A stretch of DNA of 64,000 nucleotides. Origin: Parapristionchus giblindavisi (Eukaryota; Nematoda; Chromadorea; Rhabditida; Diplogasteridae). The first letter of the stretch is position 1. Each line of letters opens with the position of its first letter. The position numbers and the translations under genes are program-made. The notes beneath the pieces were generated by a model. The model saw nothing but the letters and a program-made list of their open reading frames with translations, had not been told where the DNA came from and ran no database searches. The stretch spans positions 2,159,501-2,223,500 of the forward strand of contig CALSFV010000203.1 of assembly GCA_943737045.1 (NCBI GenBank). The letters run 5' to 3'. Shown one piece after another: positions 47,640 to 63,270 of the stretch.

Positions 47640-48160
47640 CTATTGCTGAGTAGTTAGCGTGCAGAAGTAGGTCTTCGGTTCAATGTCAGATTCAAGTTTT
47701 CCTAAAGTTAGATCACAATGATGCCCTAAGGGACATTCTCAGGCGCTAAATGTTTTCAGCTCATGTGATTCTTCTCGAAATGGTTTCTCGGATTGTATCT
47801 CACTGTGAGAATTTTGAAAAATTTCGATTAAAAGTGTACATGTAGGTTATTTTCCTTTGTCTTATGTTTCCAGCATGCTCAACGAGGGTAGATTTGGATA
47901 CCCCGAATGGGTGTTAGTGCCCGATCGTTCAAGGTGCCACTCCGGGTACATTCTCTGACGCTAAATGTGTTCAACACTTGTGATTCTTCTCGAAATGGTT
48001 TCTCTGATTGTATCTCACTGTGAGAATGTTGAAAAATTTAGATTAAAAGTGTGAATGTAGGTTATTTTCATTTGTCTTATGTTTCCTGCGTGCTCAACGA
48101 GGTGGAGAATTGGATACCCCGAATCGGTGTTAGTGCCCGATCGTTCAACGCGTCTCTTCT
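47640..48160. repeat. Two-copy direct tandem repeat, unit about 216 bp
   Basis: The segment starting GACATTCTCAGGCGCTAAAT near 47731 repeats from about 47947 with a few differences. Both contain TCTCACTGTGAGAAT and GTTAGTGCCCGATCGTTCAA. A weak tRNA-like A-box/B-box pair precedes it near 47655-47690. Confidence 0.8.
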
Positions 48161-48168
48161 TCGCGCGC

Positions 48169-48830
48169 AAATGCATCGTTACATTTGCCTGACGCGCCTA
48201 CGCCCTCAGGCAAATCGTTTTGAATCTAATTAGAGCAATTTTAGAAGAAACTAGGGCTAAATTAGATTCAAAAATCTCTCTGATTAGATTCAAAAACGTT
48301 CTGATTAGATTCAAAAAGACAAATGTTCTGATTCGATTCAAAAAATTCTCTGATTAGATTTAAAAATTTTCTAATTAGATTCAAAAAGTGTTATGATTAG
48401 ATGCAAAAACGGACGCTCTGATTAGATTCAAAAATTTTCTAATTAGATTCAAAAATTGTTCTGATTAGATTCAAAAAGACTCATGTTCCGATTAGATTCA
48501 AAAAATACCCCGATTAGATTCAAAGCGATTTACCTGAGCCGTCACGTAAAAAAACGTTACATTTGGCGACGCACGCGTCGACGTCAATTTTGGAGTGTGT
48601 TGGGTCCCAAGTGGAAAACCCTGAATGTCATCAAGGGTACGGCAAAAGGTCACGGTAGCCAACCAATATTTATCGATGGTTACGGTAACTTCCTACCTTA
48701 CCCATGATGACAATCAGGGTTTTCCCCTTGGGACCCAACACACTCCAAAATTGACGTCTACGCGCGCGTCGCCAAATGTAACGTTTTTTTACGTGACGGC
48801 GTAGGCGCGCCAGGCAAATGTAACGATGCA
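48169..48830. mobile_element. Foldback element with internal satellite, upstream of H2B
   Basis: Terminal inverted arms of about 33 bp (TGCATCGTTACATTTGCCTG...; 48169-48201 and 48798-48830) enclose an array. Inside is a long inner palindrome: 48540-48640 (CGTCACGTAAAAAAACGTTA) pairs with 48700-48800. It ends about 35 bp before the H2B TATA box. Confidence 0.75.
48220..48530. repeat. TCTGATTAGATTCAAAAA satellite
   Basis: About a dozen units built on CTGATTAGATTCAAAAA with variable spacers of 0-12 bp. Confidence 0.9.
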
Positions 48831-48864
48831 AAATGGAGGCGGGGCCACAGATCGGTCGACTCCG

Positions 48865-48871
48865 TATATAA
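48865..48871 (+). promoter_or_regulatory. TATA box of H2B
   Basis: TATATAA lies 56 bp upstream of the H2B ATG, a normal spacing for a short-leader histone gene. Confidence 0.7.
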
Positions 48872-48926
48872 CGAGACTCTTTCGACTCAACCTCACCACA
48901 ATTTGTGACCAACCCTCATCGTCAGT

Positions 48927-49279
<353 letters not shown>

Positions 49280-49318
49280 ATCATTACTTGCGAAGTCTTG
49301 AACTAACCAGAACCCAAC

Positions 49319-49334
49319 GGCCCTCTTTAGGGCC
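49319..49334 (+). terminator. Histone 3' stem-loop of H2B
   Basis: GGCCCTCTTTAGGGCC, six perfect base pairs with a CTTT loop, in an AACCCAAC...ACAA context 40 nt after the stop. It directs histone mRNA 3' processing through stem-loop-binding protein. Confidence 0.92.
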
Positions 49335-49379
49335 ACAATCCGATACCTAAACAAGTTTGATCTCAAATATGTGTTTTGA

Positions 49380-50619
49380 ATAAAGTTTGTCGCATACTGT
49401 AGCCGGATTCTCCGGTAGTTGATCTTTGATCTTGCGAAAAAAGAATGATCTCTGGGATATCTTGTACGTGGATTACTGTAGTAGTATGTGGTTACACTGT
49501 AGAACGGCAGATCTCGCTCTGGCGTTGGATATAAGTCGAGCGTGGGATACTGTAGATGAACCTGCTGACTGATCTTTGATCTCTACAAGTAGATTAGAAT
49601 GAAGTAGTATGTAGTTTCCTAGACAATACCAAGATTTCATCTCTTTCCCAACTGATAATATTGATGAAATCTTCAAGAAAGACATAGAATAAGGGTTGAA
49701 TAAAGCTAATTCTTTTGCATCGAGATGAAATTAAGTGATCTTTGATCTTGTAATACTTGTTATGATCATCGTGAATCTATTTTGTATGCTCAGATCGATT
49801 TCTCATGACTACACTGTAAATTTCAAAATAATTTTAAAAAAATTATTGCGGATAAGTCCTCTAATCAAGCCCTAATCCAGTCATCCTATACACAGGCGTG
49901 CGTCGTGAGAGCACGAGAGAAGGGCCAGAAACCGAAGAAGTGCCGAAAATTGAACAACATCTATATTTTTGGCGCGCAAAACTAACACACCAGTTGTAAG
50001 AGTAGTGAAAGTGTGTTCTGATTGAATATATTCGATTTATGAAAATTTCGGAATTCTCTTTGAGTGCAATAAGAACATCCAGCGATATAGTGCAGCGATC
50101 GACTAATTATTAATAGTGCAGGTCTACTTTTTCATTACCTTTAACATTGGTGTTAATCATCGCGTATATAATACTGGTATGATACAGAAATAACCTGGAC
50201 CTCTCGCACCCAAAGCGAGAATCATGTCATTACACCACTTTGATTCTATTCTCTGCCGTTTACAATATTATTTCACGGTTGTTGAAACTTGGTAAGCATA
50301 CAGTTGTTGTTCTCGAACCGATTTAACAGACATCCTTCTCAAAAATGATTTATCCCAATTTATGTTTCATTTAAAGACGGGGAGAAAGTTGATTAATTGA
50401 TTAATTATATTTTTAAAATCGGGTAAACAGTGCCAAGTTGTATCAACTATTGATTTTTGTGTCAGGGTTATAATAGCTACCAACTTATTCCAAGTTTTAA
50501 ATGAGTGAACCATGAGACTCCAATTATTATATAAGTTAGTTTATCAAAATGCTATGCATTGAATACATACAACGAAATTTGAATAGAATCAACAGAATTA
50601 TTTATAATATATAGTGTTT
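49380..50619. other. Intergenic, no gene seen
   Basis: AT-rich DNA with GATCTTTGATCT motifs near 49418, 49570 and 49738. I find no coding or repeat structure I can name. Confidence 0.5.
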
Positions 50620-52544
50620 TCAACATCGCTTGGCTTCTCGAGGAATAATCGATGATTCAGAATCGTACGGCACTCCAAAGACACGACCATTCAACTTGTA
50701 TCTGAAAATATAAAACTAATTTTTGAAAGATCGTTGAAAATCTATCGCTAATCTAAGATATTGTGAAACACTGATCTCTGGATGAACTCTCTCACTCGAA
50801 ATACAACTCCGGTTTTTCTATTCGCAGAGTGTACTCGAGCTCATCGCGGTGTTTGGCACCGGGTCGGCGCCGCGAGAAAAAATACCGGAGAATACAATAT
50901 TTCGCAGTTCTAATAATCTTTATGTACTCGACAACAAACCCATCAGGAAGATTCCATTTCTTTGATAGATCATCTTTACTAGTAGCTTATTAGAAGAACA
51001 ATGTAGCTTCGAGATTTCTTCATGGTCTTCGGGTGACAAAGAAAAGTCGAAGATCTGTAATGGCACAGTTACAATTTGATCTAATATTACCTTTTGAAAT
51101 TAAATTTAGCAACATTTGAAAAATGAAATATCGTACACTGGAATTCATTGTTCGAAAAGATAAACGCACCTGTGCATTCTCATCGATTCTTTCTATATCC
51201 TTTGATTTTGGAATCACGGGAATTCCATTTTCAATAGACCATCGAAGACAAATCTGTAGGAAATGTATGATACTCTAGGCGCTTTTTCATATTTATATTG
51301 TTTAGATAATTTTTATGCATACGGGAGACGAACGGTGCAACGGTGTAGTTGTTTATAGATAAAGATTCAAAAATATAAAATAAAAACCTGTGCAGGCGTT
51401 CTATTCAATCTTCTAGCTATTCTTTGTATAGACTTCAGTAGTAGAGCACGCCCTTTGCCTAGTGGACAATATCCCTGAAACATCCGATTTTTATATTCGT
51501 TCTTGTTTTCGGATTAATGCTCGATTCACGGTACAACTCTCCAATATCGGTCACGGTTTTCGGTATTAGTCTCTCGGTTATGACTCGGCTCTTACCGTGA
51601 AAAGTATGTTCTTCTCTCTACAGTATGCTCTGAGGTCGGTGGGGTTATAGAGTGGATGATATTCCGATTGATTGACATGAGGAAGAATCGAAGCATAATC
51701 ATCCATCTCTTCGAGGTCTACCACATCGAAGTTGGAAACTCCAATCGAACGACATTTACCTGAAAAAACCTTGATTTTTGCCAGTTCCATTTTACTTCCA
51801 TCTTATAATCGTCCACACCAAATTAATATTCTAGTCTGGATGTCTAGGAGTTTCATATTTTCTAGGATTCATGTTCATACATTTCATATTTCCAGGGGAA
51901 AAACAGTAAAATGGTGTGAATCAAGTCGGGATATTATTAATTAATTGAATATTTTCCTCACCAGCATCATACAATAACTCCATCTGTCTCCATGTTTCTT
52001 CTCTTACTGACTTTGCTTTTCCTAACCATTCAGGTACATCGGAAATGGAGTAGATAAGCATCTGAAATATTATCACAATATTATCAGTTAATAAATTAAA
52101 AAATTTGTTTTTGGTTTCTTGGTATTCATAGCACATTAATATTCAATAGATCATTAGATTCGATAGAGCATTGCGGTTTTAAGAAGTCGATTCAATTTAC
52201 TGATTAGACATACTTACCAAGATAGTCCACTTGTAGTTTCTTGCATTGACTCGCGAATGCTTGTGAAACTCCATTGCCGTAGTCAGTGGGCCATAGTTTC
52301 GTGGATACGAAGAGTTCTTCACGGGAAACGCCACAGTCCTTAAAATACTTCGTGACTGACCTTATCTAGTACTTATAGTTATGTGCATACACACTCATTC
52401 ATTTTCTAAATACTCCCTTAAATTTTCATAATCTGCATACAACTCATTAAATTGAATCGATAATTTAATTTTTTCTGGTACCATGTTTTTTGCTATTGTT
52501 TATTCCTTGTACGTTATAAAAATAACAAAAAGCAATGAAAAAAC

Positions 52545-53181
52545 GGGGGGCGATCATTTCGCCAACGATCATTTCGCCAACGGATCATAAATCTTTTAGG
52601 AGATGGCCTATGGAAACAAAAGTTGTACCATTGTTATCAGTAGGGGTGTACGGTATTGTGCTACCGTAACCGTCGGGAATCGCGAACTGATTTTTTTCAG
52701 TCGATTCATGGTTGAAAATGGCCGAAGTCGAAAAATTCATGATGACCAGAGATCAAATACCAGTTACCATTATATCAGTAGTGAGCCAACTTTTATCTTT
52801 CTGGATACCGTAATCCGAAGTACCGTTATCTAGCTACCGTACCCTACAATATTGTAGCAAAATTCACTGCAAACCCCGGTTCGATTACGGTAGTTTGGGT
52901 TACGGTATCCAGAAGGATAAAAGTTGGCTCACTGTTGATATAATGGCATCTAGTATTTGATCTCGTGCCGTCATGAATTTATCGACTTCGGCTATTTTCA
53001 ACCATGAACCCCGGGTCATGGGTTGAATAAAAAAATCAGATCGCGATTCCCGACGGCTACGGTAGCACAATACCGTACACCCCTACTGATAACAATGGTA
53101 CAATTTTTGCTGCCATAGGCCATCTCCTAAAAGATTTATGATCCGTTGGCGAAATGATCGTTGGCGAAATGATCGCCCCCC
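52545..53181. mobile_element. Foldback element with 8-bp TSD in an AKR intron
   Basis: Arms of GGGGGGCGATCATTTCGCC type run about 300 bp each and meet near 52860. A perfect GAAAAAAC duplication flanks it (52537-52544, 53182-53189). The inner arms resemble 1080-1310 and 1330-1620 of the long repeat, so the two families share material. Confidence 0.88.
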
Positions 53182-53344
53182 GAAAAAACGTTGCTTGAGA
53201 CGACTAAACTGATAAGGGTTCACTGGTGATTTACAGCCCATCTTTATCAGTTTTCAGTACTCTTAACGCAATTCACGTGCACTACCAAACTGACGGGTTC
53301 GACAAAGTACATCTAACAATAACCTCATTGTCAGCCCTTAGTAT

Positions 53345-54446
53345 ACACCCGAGTTAGTTGTACACTCCTCTCTGGAAAGCGAGAGAGTATTGACAGTTTC
53401 AAATTAGCTCAAGTGTAGTACCCTTAAGTATTACCATCCTACATTTTTACCGCCCACCTTTATCAGTTTTCACATGCCTATAGAGTAGTATGCACGTGCT
53501 CTACCAAATCTACGGGTTCAATGCCCACTTTGGTTGCTTATCAAGATTGACAGATCATTATCACAGTACAAAGTATGTTATCCGTCTACTGTTCATGTCT
53601 ATACATTCCTTTGCATTGTCCGTTCGCATTTATTATCTGATCATAGCAAATAATGATTGCATCTTTCGACTTTGACCCCTATTGCTAACACTATTGTTGC
53701 AACAATTGTCAAAATGATGTATCGTACTTGTACACTGAACTTACCCTAATTGCTATTCCCAGCTCCGTCTCCACTCCGTAACGTCTCGCAGTGTCGATCA
53801 TACGGTAGCCCGAATGTCTGAGATCAATCAATATTTTAATACTTTAATCAGTCGATTTTGTCATGCCAGATTTTGGTATTAAAATAATTGATACTATACT
53901 TTGTTACGAAAGCGAAATTCGAACTGGTATACGTTACCTCAAAGCATGGAGTACACTATCATGATAGTAACCACCAGAGTGAGTTGTGCCTAAACATATA
54001 ATTTAATGAAAATATATAATTTAATAATGTAATAGAAATAAAAAAATAGTTAAAATGGATAATTTTAATTAATAAAAAGGGCTAAATTGACTCTCCTCAT
54101 TACACACACACTCTCTCTCCGTTCAATATTTCTTTTGCCAACAGCGAACACCATGTTAATCATGACATAATAAATACCCACAGGGAAAAGGTGTTAAAGG
54201 CACACCCAGAGCTAATTTGAAACTCTCCGATCTGGCCACACTCTCTCGTCTTCTTTGTCAACTAGAGAGTGTTGCCAGAGTGAAGAGTTACTAATTTGCT
54301 CAGGGCAAGCCTCAAAAATGATCGTCTACATACATTCGTCCTATTAAAGTATAATAGAGTAGGATAACTCGAACCTCTCCGCTCTGGAAACACTCTCTCG
54401 CAGACAAAGAGTGTCGTCGAAGCGGAGAGTTTCAAATTAATTCAAT
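53345..54446. repeat. GAGCTAATTTGAAACTCTCC palindromic MITEs
   Basis: Short copies at about 53345-53412, 54208-54302 and 54370-54446, each a hairpin of the type CTCCGNTCTGGCCACACTCTCTC and its complement. A further copy is at 56171-56272. All lie in or near AKR introns. Confidence 0.65.
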
Positions 54447-54789
54447 TTAGGAGATATTCCTTAAATTAAAATTAAAAGATGTTCTAAGAATAATAGAGAA
54501 TTATGGTAAATGAGTAGCCGTTCAAAGGTATCGAAAAGAAAGGAAAAGCAGGGAAAATATGTGAAAGACGAGATTTTTTTCTAAATTCCTTTTTGCACAT
54601 TTTGAACATTGATTAATCCTTTCATACCTAAACCAAGCATGGGCATTTTGACTCCATTAGCGAGAATGATGTATTGATCAGTGGAGGTGGACGGTTTATC
54701 GATTGATTGTGATGATGATGATGATAAAATATAAGGTACATCTGCCAGTTTCTTAGTCAACTCCAATTCTAGATCGGTTCCTGCAAAGA

Positions 54790-57320
<2,531 letters not shown>

Positions 57321-60300
57321 GCTGAATTTCTAAGAGACTATTGCTGAGGAGAGTTTTAAGATCAAAGGTCAACGAACGCTGGAATTGGGAATTTTCGAAA
57401 AAAAATGTTTACATTAAATTAATTCTCACTATTTTCCCATGGCGAATGTAAACTTTTTATTTGCTCATTCGCTTCTAAAATCATAACACATCTTCAGTTT
57501 AAAAAGTGTAATTTATAAAAAAAATTAGAAATTTGTGTACGAATCAATTTGTCGTTTTTGTATGTATTATGATGATAATTATGGTGACGCAAAATTTCCT
57601 AATCGATTTTTTGTCGCTTTTCTGCTAGTTTCGAGCGTATTTCAGGCAATGACACGGTATTTGGAGTGCCGCTGAAGTTGGGCCGTGTTGCTCACGATGC
57701 TAATCATCATTGTGATGTAATTTGTTATTCTATTCACTTATTCGTATACGTGCTAAGAAGTTTTATCATATGTGAAGCGATTGAACAAATAAAAAGTTTA
57801 CATTCGCCATGGAAAAATAGTGAGAATTAATTTAATGTAAAGATTTTTTTTCAAAATTCCCAATTCCAGCGTTCGTTGACCGTTGATCTTAAAACTCTCC
57901 GCAGTAATAGTTTCTTAGAATTAGACAAGGATTCGAATACGCCCACTCCCGAATCAATTGGATTCGAAATAAACTTTTTATGAAACGTCGCCAATCCTCA
58001 CCACAATTAAGTTCAACGAACAAAATTGGGCACTTTCCTGATTTTTGGCCCGGGGGAAATTTAGAAAAAATTTTTTTTGCAGAACTTATGTAAATTACCC
58101 CGGGCCAAAAAACAGGAAAGTTCCCAAAATATATCAGCGTAAGCCGCTATGCATATGGTCACCGATAATTTAACGATACGTGGTACACGTTAAGAGACCG
58201 GCTCGGTAAGACTCGAGCATTTTGACCCCCTGCCGGACATTCGCCAAGACTTTCGATCTGGCCCTCAATACTTGCATCATAGACACATACCGGGGGGAGA
58301 CCGATGAAAGTTATAGTGAAAATTCCCTTAGGCTCAAACCCAGCTCACATGTGCCGCATAAAATAAAAAATTGAAAAATTCATAACTTTTCAATCGTGAT
58401 AGCTAGGACTTTTATTTCATTTTATTGGTGAATAACATGTCGTGCACCCTTATAAACACAGCTGAGCAGTAATATCATATCGTTCTGAATATCTTTTTTC
58501 GTGTCTGATTTTCAGATTTTTCCTCTTCTATCCTCGTTGAAGAGAGACGGCAAGAATTGACATAGTACATATTGTAGCCCTGACAATTCTGTGCATGATG
58601 GTCACATTCCCTTGAAAATCCAACTTTTCTGAAACATCGAGAATTGCAACTGAATGTGAGATATTCGTAATTTTCAAAAATCGAAAATTAAATTTCTTGT
58701 AAATCGCAAGAGTTTTAGGTTGCTTTATTATGTCATTTTACTCGTAGTGATGCGCGTATACTGAAAAAATATACAAATAGACTCAGACGATATTTAAAAA
58801 AAATATATATATTATTATTTTACTTTTTATTTTTTCAACCTGCACATGGAGTCGACCGGCAAGGCAAATTGATTCATAGGGCGGATGGTAGCTGATGCAT
58901 GTCCGTTTGCGAAAACAACTGGCACGTGAAGAATCGTCGTTTCGCAGATCTAGAATTTATTTTTTAAATCATCAAACTTGAAAATTTATATGTTTCTTTC
59001 ATATAACTCGGTTGGAAAGTGGCGTACAGAAACCAAAGGTGTACCATTGTTATCAGTAGGTAGGAGTGAACTGTACTGCACTACCGTAACCGTCAGGAAT
59101 CGCGAACTAACTTTTTTCAATTTTTTTTAATATTCTCAACCATGACCCGGGGTTCATGGTTGAGATTGGCCGAAGTCGAAAAATTCATGATCATTCCAGA
59201 CCAAATACTATATGCCATTATATCAGCAGTGAGCCAATTTTTATTTTTATGGATAATAATGTGGTGAAATTCTCGGATAATTCAGGTGCGTGCATTACAA
59301 TTACGGTAGTTCTGGTTATGGTATCCATAAAAATAAAAGTTGGATTACTGTTGATATAATGGCTACTAGTATTTGGTCTGGGATCATCATGAATTTTTCG
59401 ACCTCAGCCATTCTCAACCATGAACCCGGGGTCATGGTTGAGAATTATGGGTCGACTGAAAAAAAGTTAGTTCGTGATTCCTGACGGTTACGGTAGTGCA
59501 GTACAGTACACTCCTACTGATAACAATGGTACACCTTTGGTTCCTGTACTCCACTTTCCAACCGAGTTATATGAAAGAAACAAATAAATTTTCAAGTTTG
59601 ACGATTTAAAAAAAAATAAATTCTAGATCTGCGAAACGACGATTCTTCACGTGGCAGTTGTTTTCGCAAACGGACATGCATCAGCCACCATCCGCCCTAT
59701 GTATCAATTTGCCTTCACGGTCGACTCAATGTGCAGGTTGAAAAAATTAAAAGTAAAATAATAATTTTTAAATTTTTAAAAAAATATCGTCTGATAAGGG
59801 AAGGGTACTTGGTCACGTGCGTGAAAATCTAACAAAATGTATATGGATAGAAAGAGGAAAAAATTCTAAGACTTTTTGGTCTTTTAGTTTTGACGCCTCG
59901 GGCTTCCTAACACACAGAGAAAAAGCTGTAAATTGAAAAGCTGTAAATTGATTTGCGACACGGTGGGTGTTAAAAATAACACTCATCGTGTTTACTTCTC
60001 TATGCTCTGTACTGCCTCTGACCTGATGTGTACTAGCTACTCGTATCGGGTACGGTGCTCTGATCTTTGATCTCTGATGTGCTTGCTACTCGTATCTTGC
60101 ACGGTGCTATGATCTTTGATCTCAGTTATCTGGTGGATGATCTTTGATCTCCAGTCTCTGGTCTCAGAAGGATCTATGACCTTTGGTCTCTGATCTTTGG
60201 TCTCTAGTCTCAATGGACAACGATCTTAAGATACGGTGATCTTGATCAGACCTGCGTCAACCTCGGTATCACAATAGCGATGCAGTATCCAACCGGGAAT

Positions 60301-60587
60301 CACAACGGTGGTACATGTTACACTCGGCTCTTACAATGGTTGCTTTGAATATCAAGTGTGGATCACAAGATAGCAGAGCCAAGGGCCGTGACCAATCGCA
60401 GCAACAATAGAGCGTAACGAAGTGCCGGTCACAGTGACTATCTCCAGGTGTTACAAAATCCACAGACACCTGTCACAGTGGCTATCTCCAGGCTAAGATA
60501 TATGCTTTGCCAGCCATAACTTACCAGAAATTCACCAGAAACTTGATTGCTAGCAAAAATAGGTAAAGTCTAAGTCTAATCCTAATC

Positions 60588-60857
60588 CTAAGCCTTAACC
60601 CTTAATCTTAAATCTGAGTTCCTGGTCGACAATGTTGGGTCGCCAATACCTTTTAAATATTCTTGAAGTTCTAATGGTGGATCTAATCCGAAAGAATCAA
60701 AGTAATAAATCTCCTTATTGTTCTTGGAAGAGCAGACCCAATGAGTTCCTTTATTATTAGAAGAATCTTGATTCACAATTCCTACTTCTCTTTCTTTAAT
60801 TCCTTGTGTTGGTAAAGTGTCTCTCATAAAGATGCCACGGAAATTTTTGATTTCCAA
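60588..60857 (-). pseudogene. Polinton/Maverick-type protease fragment, repeat copy 2
   Basis: Same 89-codon fragment as at 40448-40717 with one residue change (DPTLS for DPTLA). Catalytic His and Asp motifs are present and the Cys region is absent. Confidence 0.8.
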
Positions 60858-61060
60858 TACATTTACAAGCTCTTCGAGGTCAAGATTGGTTAGGTCAAGA
60901 TGGCTTCAGGTCTTTTCAGAGACTAAAAGTAGTCATTTAATAATAAACAAAACTTCAAAACTCGTGTGTTGTGTCGACAACTCTTCTATTTTCCACTTCT
61001 TGACTTTGTGCGATTGAGAAAACCAAAGTAATAATTAAAATAAAAATGGCAAAAAAGTTG

Positions 61061-61132
61061 GACACCCATGGGGATTGAAATTATGAACCGGATTGATAGG
61101 CCTATGCGCTTACCGACTGCGCTGTGGGTGTC
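61061..61132 (-). tRNA. tRNA-like relic, fourth copy
   Basis: Perfect GACACCC/GGGTGTC acceptor stem; the T-arm region is further altered (TTATGAACC in place of CGTTAACC on the + strand). Confidence 0.45.
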
Positions 61133-61814
61133 GCCTCTTGCCTCGGAAGATGTCTCCCCTATCTACCCAGCGCGGCCTGGCAGAGACGCAGAGGAAAGCG
61201 AGAGACAGCCGGGCAGTGAGGGGTGTGAGAGAGCGAAGAGAACGCGAGCGACAGCCAGACGGTGATAGAGAGTGTGTTTGCGGAGCGTGTGTGGAGAGTG
61301 TGTTTTGAGGGAGAGATGGAGAAAGATCTATTTAACCATAATGATGAATCGCATCTTCATCCATGGTCATAAGGGGTTTCATTTCATCATCATATTAAAT
61401 TATTATTACTAATGTAGTGTACAATAGTATGATAAGATATATGTTATCATATATAATTCATACCCAGAAAATTCATTTAAATATATATAATATTTAATAT
61501 TATAAAGTAATCATTGGCCACCTCAGAACGCCCAGTACTCACGGATAAAATTCTCTTACAAATTGTTCTGTTCTTAGAAATTGACTGCTTATAAGGGAAG
61601 GGTACTTGGTCGTGTGTCGGAAAATCTAACAAAATGTATACGGTTGGAAAGAGGACAAAATTCTAAGACTTTTTGGTTTTTTCGTTTTGTCGCCTCGGAC
61701 TTCCTAAGGACCGAAAATCGATTTTGAAAAATAGCAGTTCCATGGGTGAAATTTCGAGGGTCCAATGGCAGAGATATCTATTAGATACCTCATCTCGCCC
61801 TTGCATTCCTTTCC

Positions 61815-61905
61815 CAAGCAACACGTGGCGCAGTAGGTAAGAGGCTCGTCTGTAAAACTTTTGTGTGTTCGCTTTCAATGGTTCGATTCCTTTCATTGCA
61901 ACTTT
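61815..61905 (+). tRNA. tRNA-like segment in the left TIR
   Basis: CGTGGCGCAGTAGGTAAGAG (A-box/D-arm type) and a perfect B-box GGTTCGATTCC lie 55 bp apart. An anticodon-like loop CTGTAAA (GTA, Tyr-type) is present. The acceptor stem is not convincing. The inverted copy is at about 62525-62615, where the loop reads CTCTAAA. Confidence 0.5.
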
Positions 61906-61989
61906 TTTTGCTCATTTTATTTTTGATCAAACTCTTTTTTATTAACAATTTAATAACAAATGTACGAGCCAATACTTAACAACGGTGCA

Positions 61990-62460
61990 TATTGGATACG
62001 ATGTACAAGGATCACGCCTTGATTCGTCACTGCTGCCCACCTGGAGTTGAATTCTTCATTCTGAACATTCCTCCAGGCGTCACCTCGATTTGCCAGCCCG
62101 CTGATCAAATCAATCACCAAATAAGGCTATTCAGAAGTGGTTGAACTCCATGATACTCTTCCGACAAATTGACTACCGTATCTCCGCTCGCGACAACCTG
62201 CTCAAGTTTGCGATGCAAGTGCATTGGTGTCTGGGCATCGACGCCTTCAAGCCGTATATCGCTTACGGATTCTTCAAGGGAGGCTTCATTGACACCCGCC
62301 CGTCTCCCTGGGATTCATCCATGAGCGTCATCTTCGGTCAAGGAATCTCTACGCCTTGCCCATGTGGCAAGCCAGGCTGTACCATCTGTCCTCGCTGCAG
62401 AGTTAGCTTTTGCTTTTCATGTTTCTGGCCCTATATGCACCGTTGTGAAGTATTGGCTCG
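61990..62460 (+). pseudogene. Broken pogo/Tc1-like transposase C-terminus with Cys-rich tail
   Basis: One frame reads FFILNIPPGVTSICQPADQ, the IPP..T...QP.D signature of pogo/jerky-type DDE transposases. After a frameshift near 62115 the next frame continues NKAIQKWLNSM...FKPYIAYGFF. It then has a dense Cys/His cluster, CPCGKPGCTICPRC and CFSCFWPYMHRC, suggestive of a zinc-binding tail. The catalytic core upstream is missing. Confidence 0.6.
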
Positions 62461-63270
62461 TACATTTGTTTTTAAATTGTTAATAAAAAAGAGTTTGATC
62501 AAAAATAAAATGAGCAAAAAAAGTTGCAATGAAAGGAATCGAACCATTGAAACCGAACACACAAAAGTTTTAGAGACGAGCCTCTTACCTACTGCGCCAC
62601 GTGTTGCTTGGGAAAGGAATGCAAGGGCGAGATGAGGTATCTAATAGATATCTCTGCCATTGGACCCTCGAAATTTCACCCATGGAACTGCTATTTTTCA
62701 AAATCGATTTTCGGTCCTTAGGAAGTCCGAGGCGACAAAATGAAAAGACCAAAAAGTCTTAGAATTTTGTCCTCTTTCCAACCGTATACATTTTGTTAGA
62801 TTATCCGACACACGACCAAGTACCCTTCCCTTATTAGAACAGAACATCAGAAATTAAATTCCTTACTTTTAAAGATTTTTTTGCAGATATTTCTTATAAA
62901 TGAGAAAATGAGAAGTATGTAATTATAATTTAAAGAAACCCACGAGTTTTTTCGTGACTAAACAGACGAGGCAGAAATGTAGATCTCATCTCCCTTTATC
63001 CAAAAACATTTTTCTCTAAAATTGTAGGTGCACTGGAATACCGTAATCCGAGCTCAAACCTCGTTATTACACCAATAAATCTTCGCACCCATCCGAAATT
63101 TATAAGGGTTGACTTATCTCTGTTCCTTTCAATAGCTTGAACACAATTATCTCGGAGAGTTTCTAATTAGCTCGGGGTATTTTAAAGGTGGACATGGCAT
63201 CTTATCCGAAGCCTCACCACTGCTCAAGTTGATGATGAATGGGCACGTCAGCTTCTTACGGCTTTACATT

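Larger units (their letters stand above)
50620..54780 (-). pseudogene. Aldo-keto reductase gene with one frameshift
   Basis: Minus-strand exons: 54780-54628, 53989-53938, 53817-53744, 52338-52218, 52061-51962, 51759-51596, 51474-51388, 51254-51170, 51054-about 50930 and 50701-50620. The order is typical of NADPH-dependent AKRs: NGVKMPMLGLG, GYRMIDTARRYG (catalytic Asp/Tyr region), LFVSTKLW (Lys), CRSIGVSNF, VNQSEYHP, GIPVIPKS (cofactor phosphate) and a C-terminal FGVPYDSES. In exon 52061-51962 the frame changes near 52041, between DAYLLHF and DVPEWLG, consistent with a 2-nt loss. No start exon was found, and the joint from the ninth to the last exon is unresolved. It may be a decaying gene or contain a sequence error. 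A foldback element sits in its longest intron. Confidence 0.82.
61592..62833. mobile_element. TIR element with TTA target duplication (1.24 kb)
   Basis: TIRs of about 390 bp start TAAGGGAAGGGTACTTGGTC. TTA flanks both ends (61589-61591, 62834-62836), and the empty site GACTGCTTAGAACAG is present at 41445-41460 and inverted near 44840. Each TIR carries a tRNA-like segment. The unique middle holds a broken transposase C-terminus. A 3-bp TTA duplication suggests Harbinger- or Zator-like insertion, while the coding remnant looks pogo-like, so the superfamily is open. Confidence 0.9.

Noticed and set aside
57640..57760. Exon-like stretch NDTVFGVPLKLGRVAHD
   Set aside because: Short, isolated between palindrome arms, and no family recognised.
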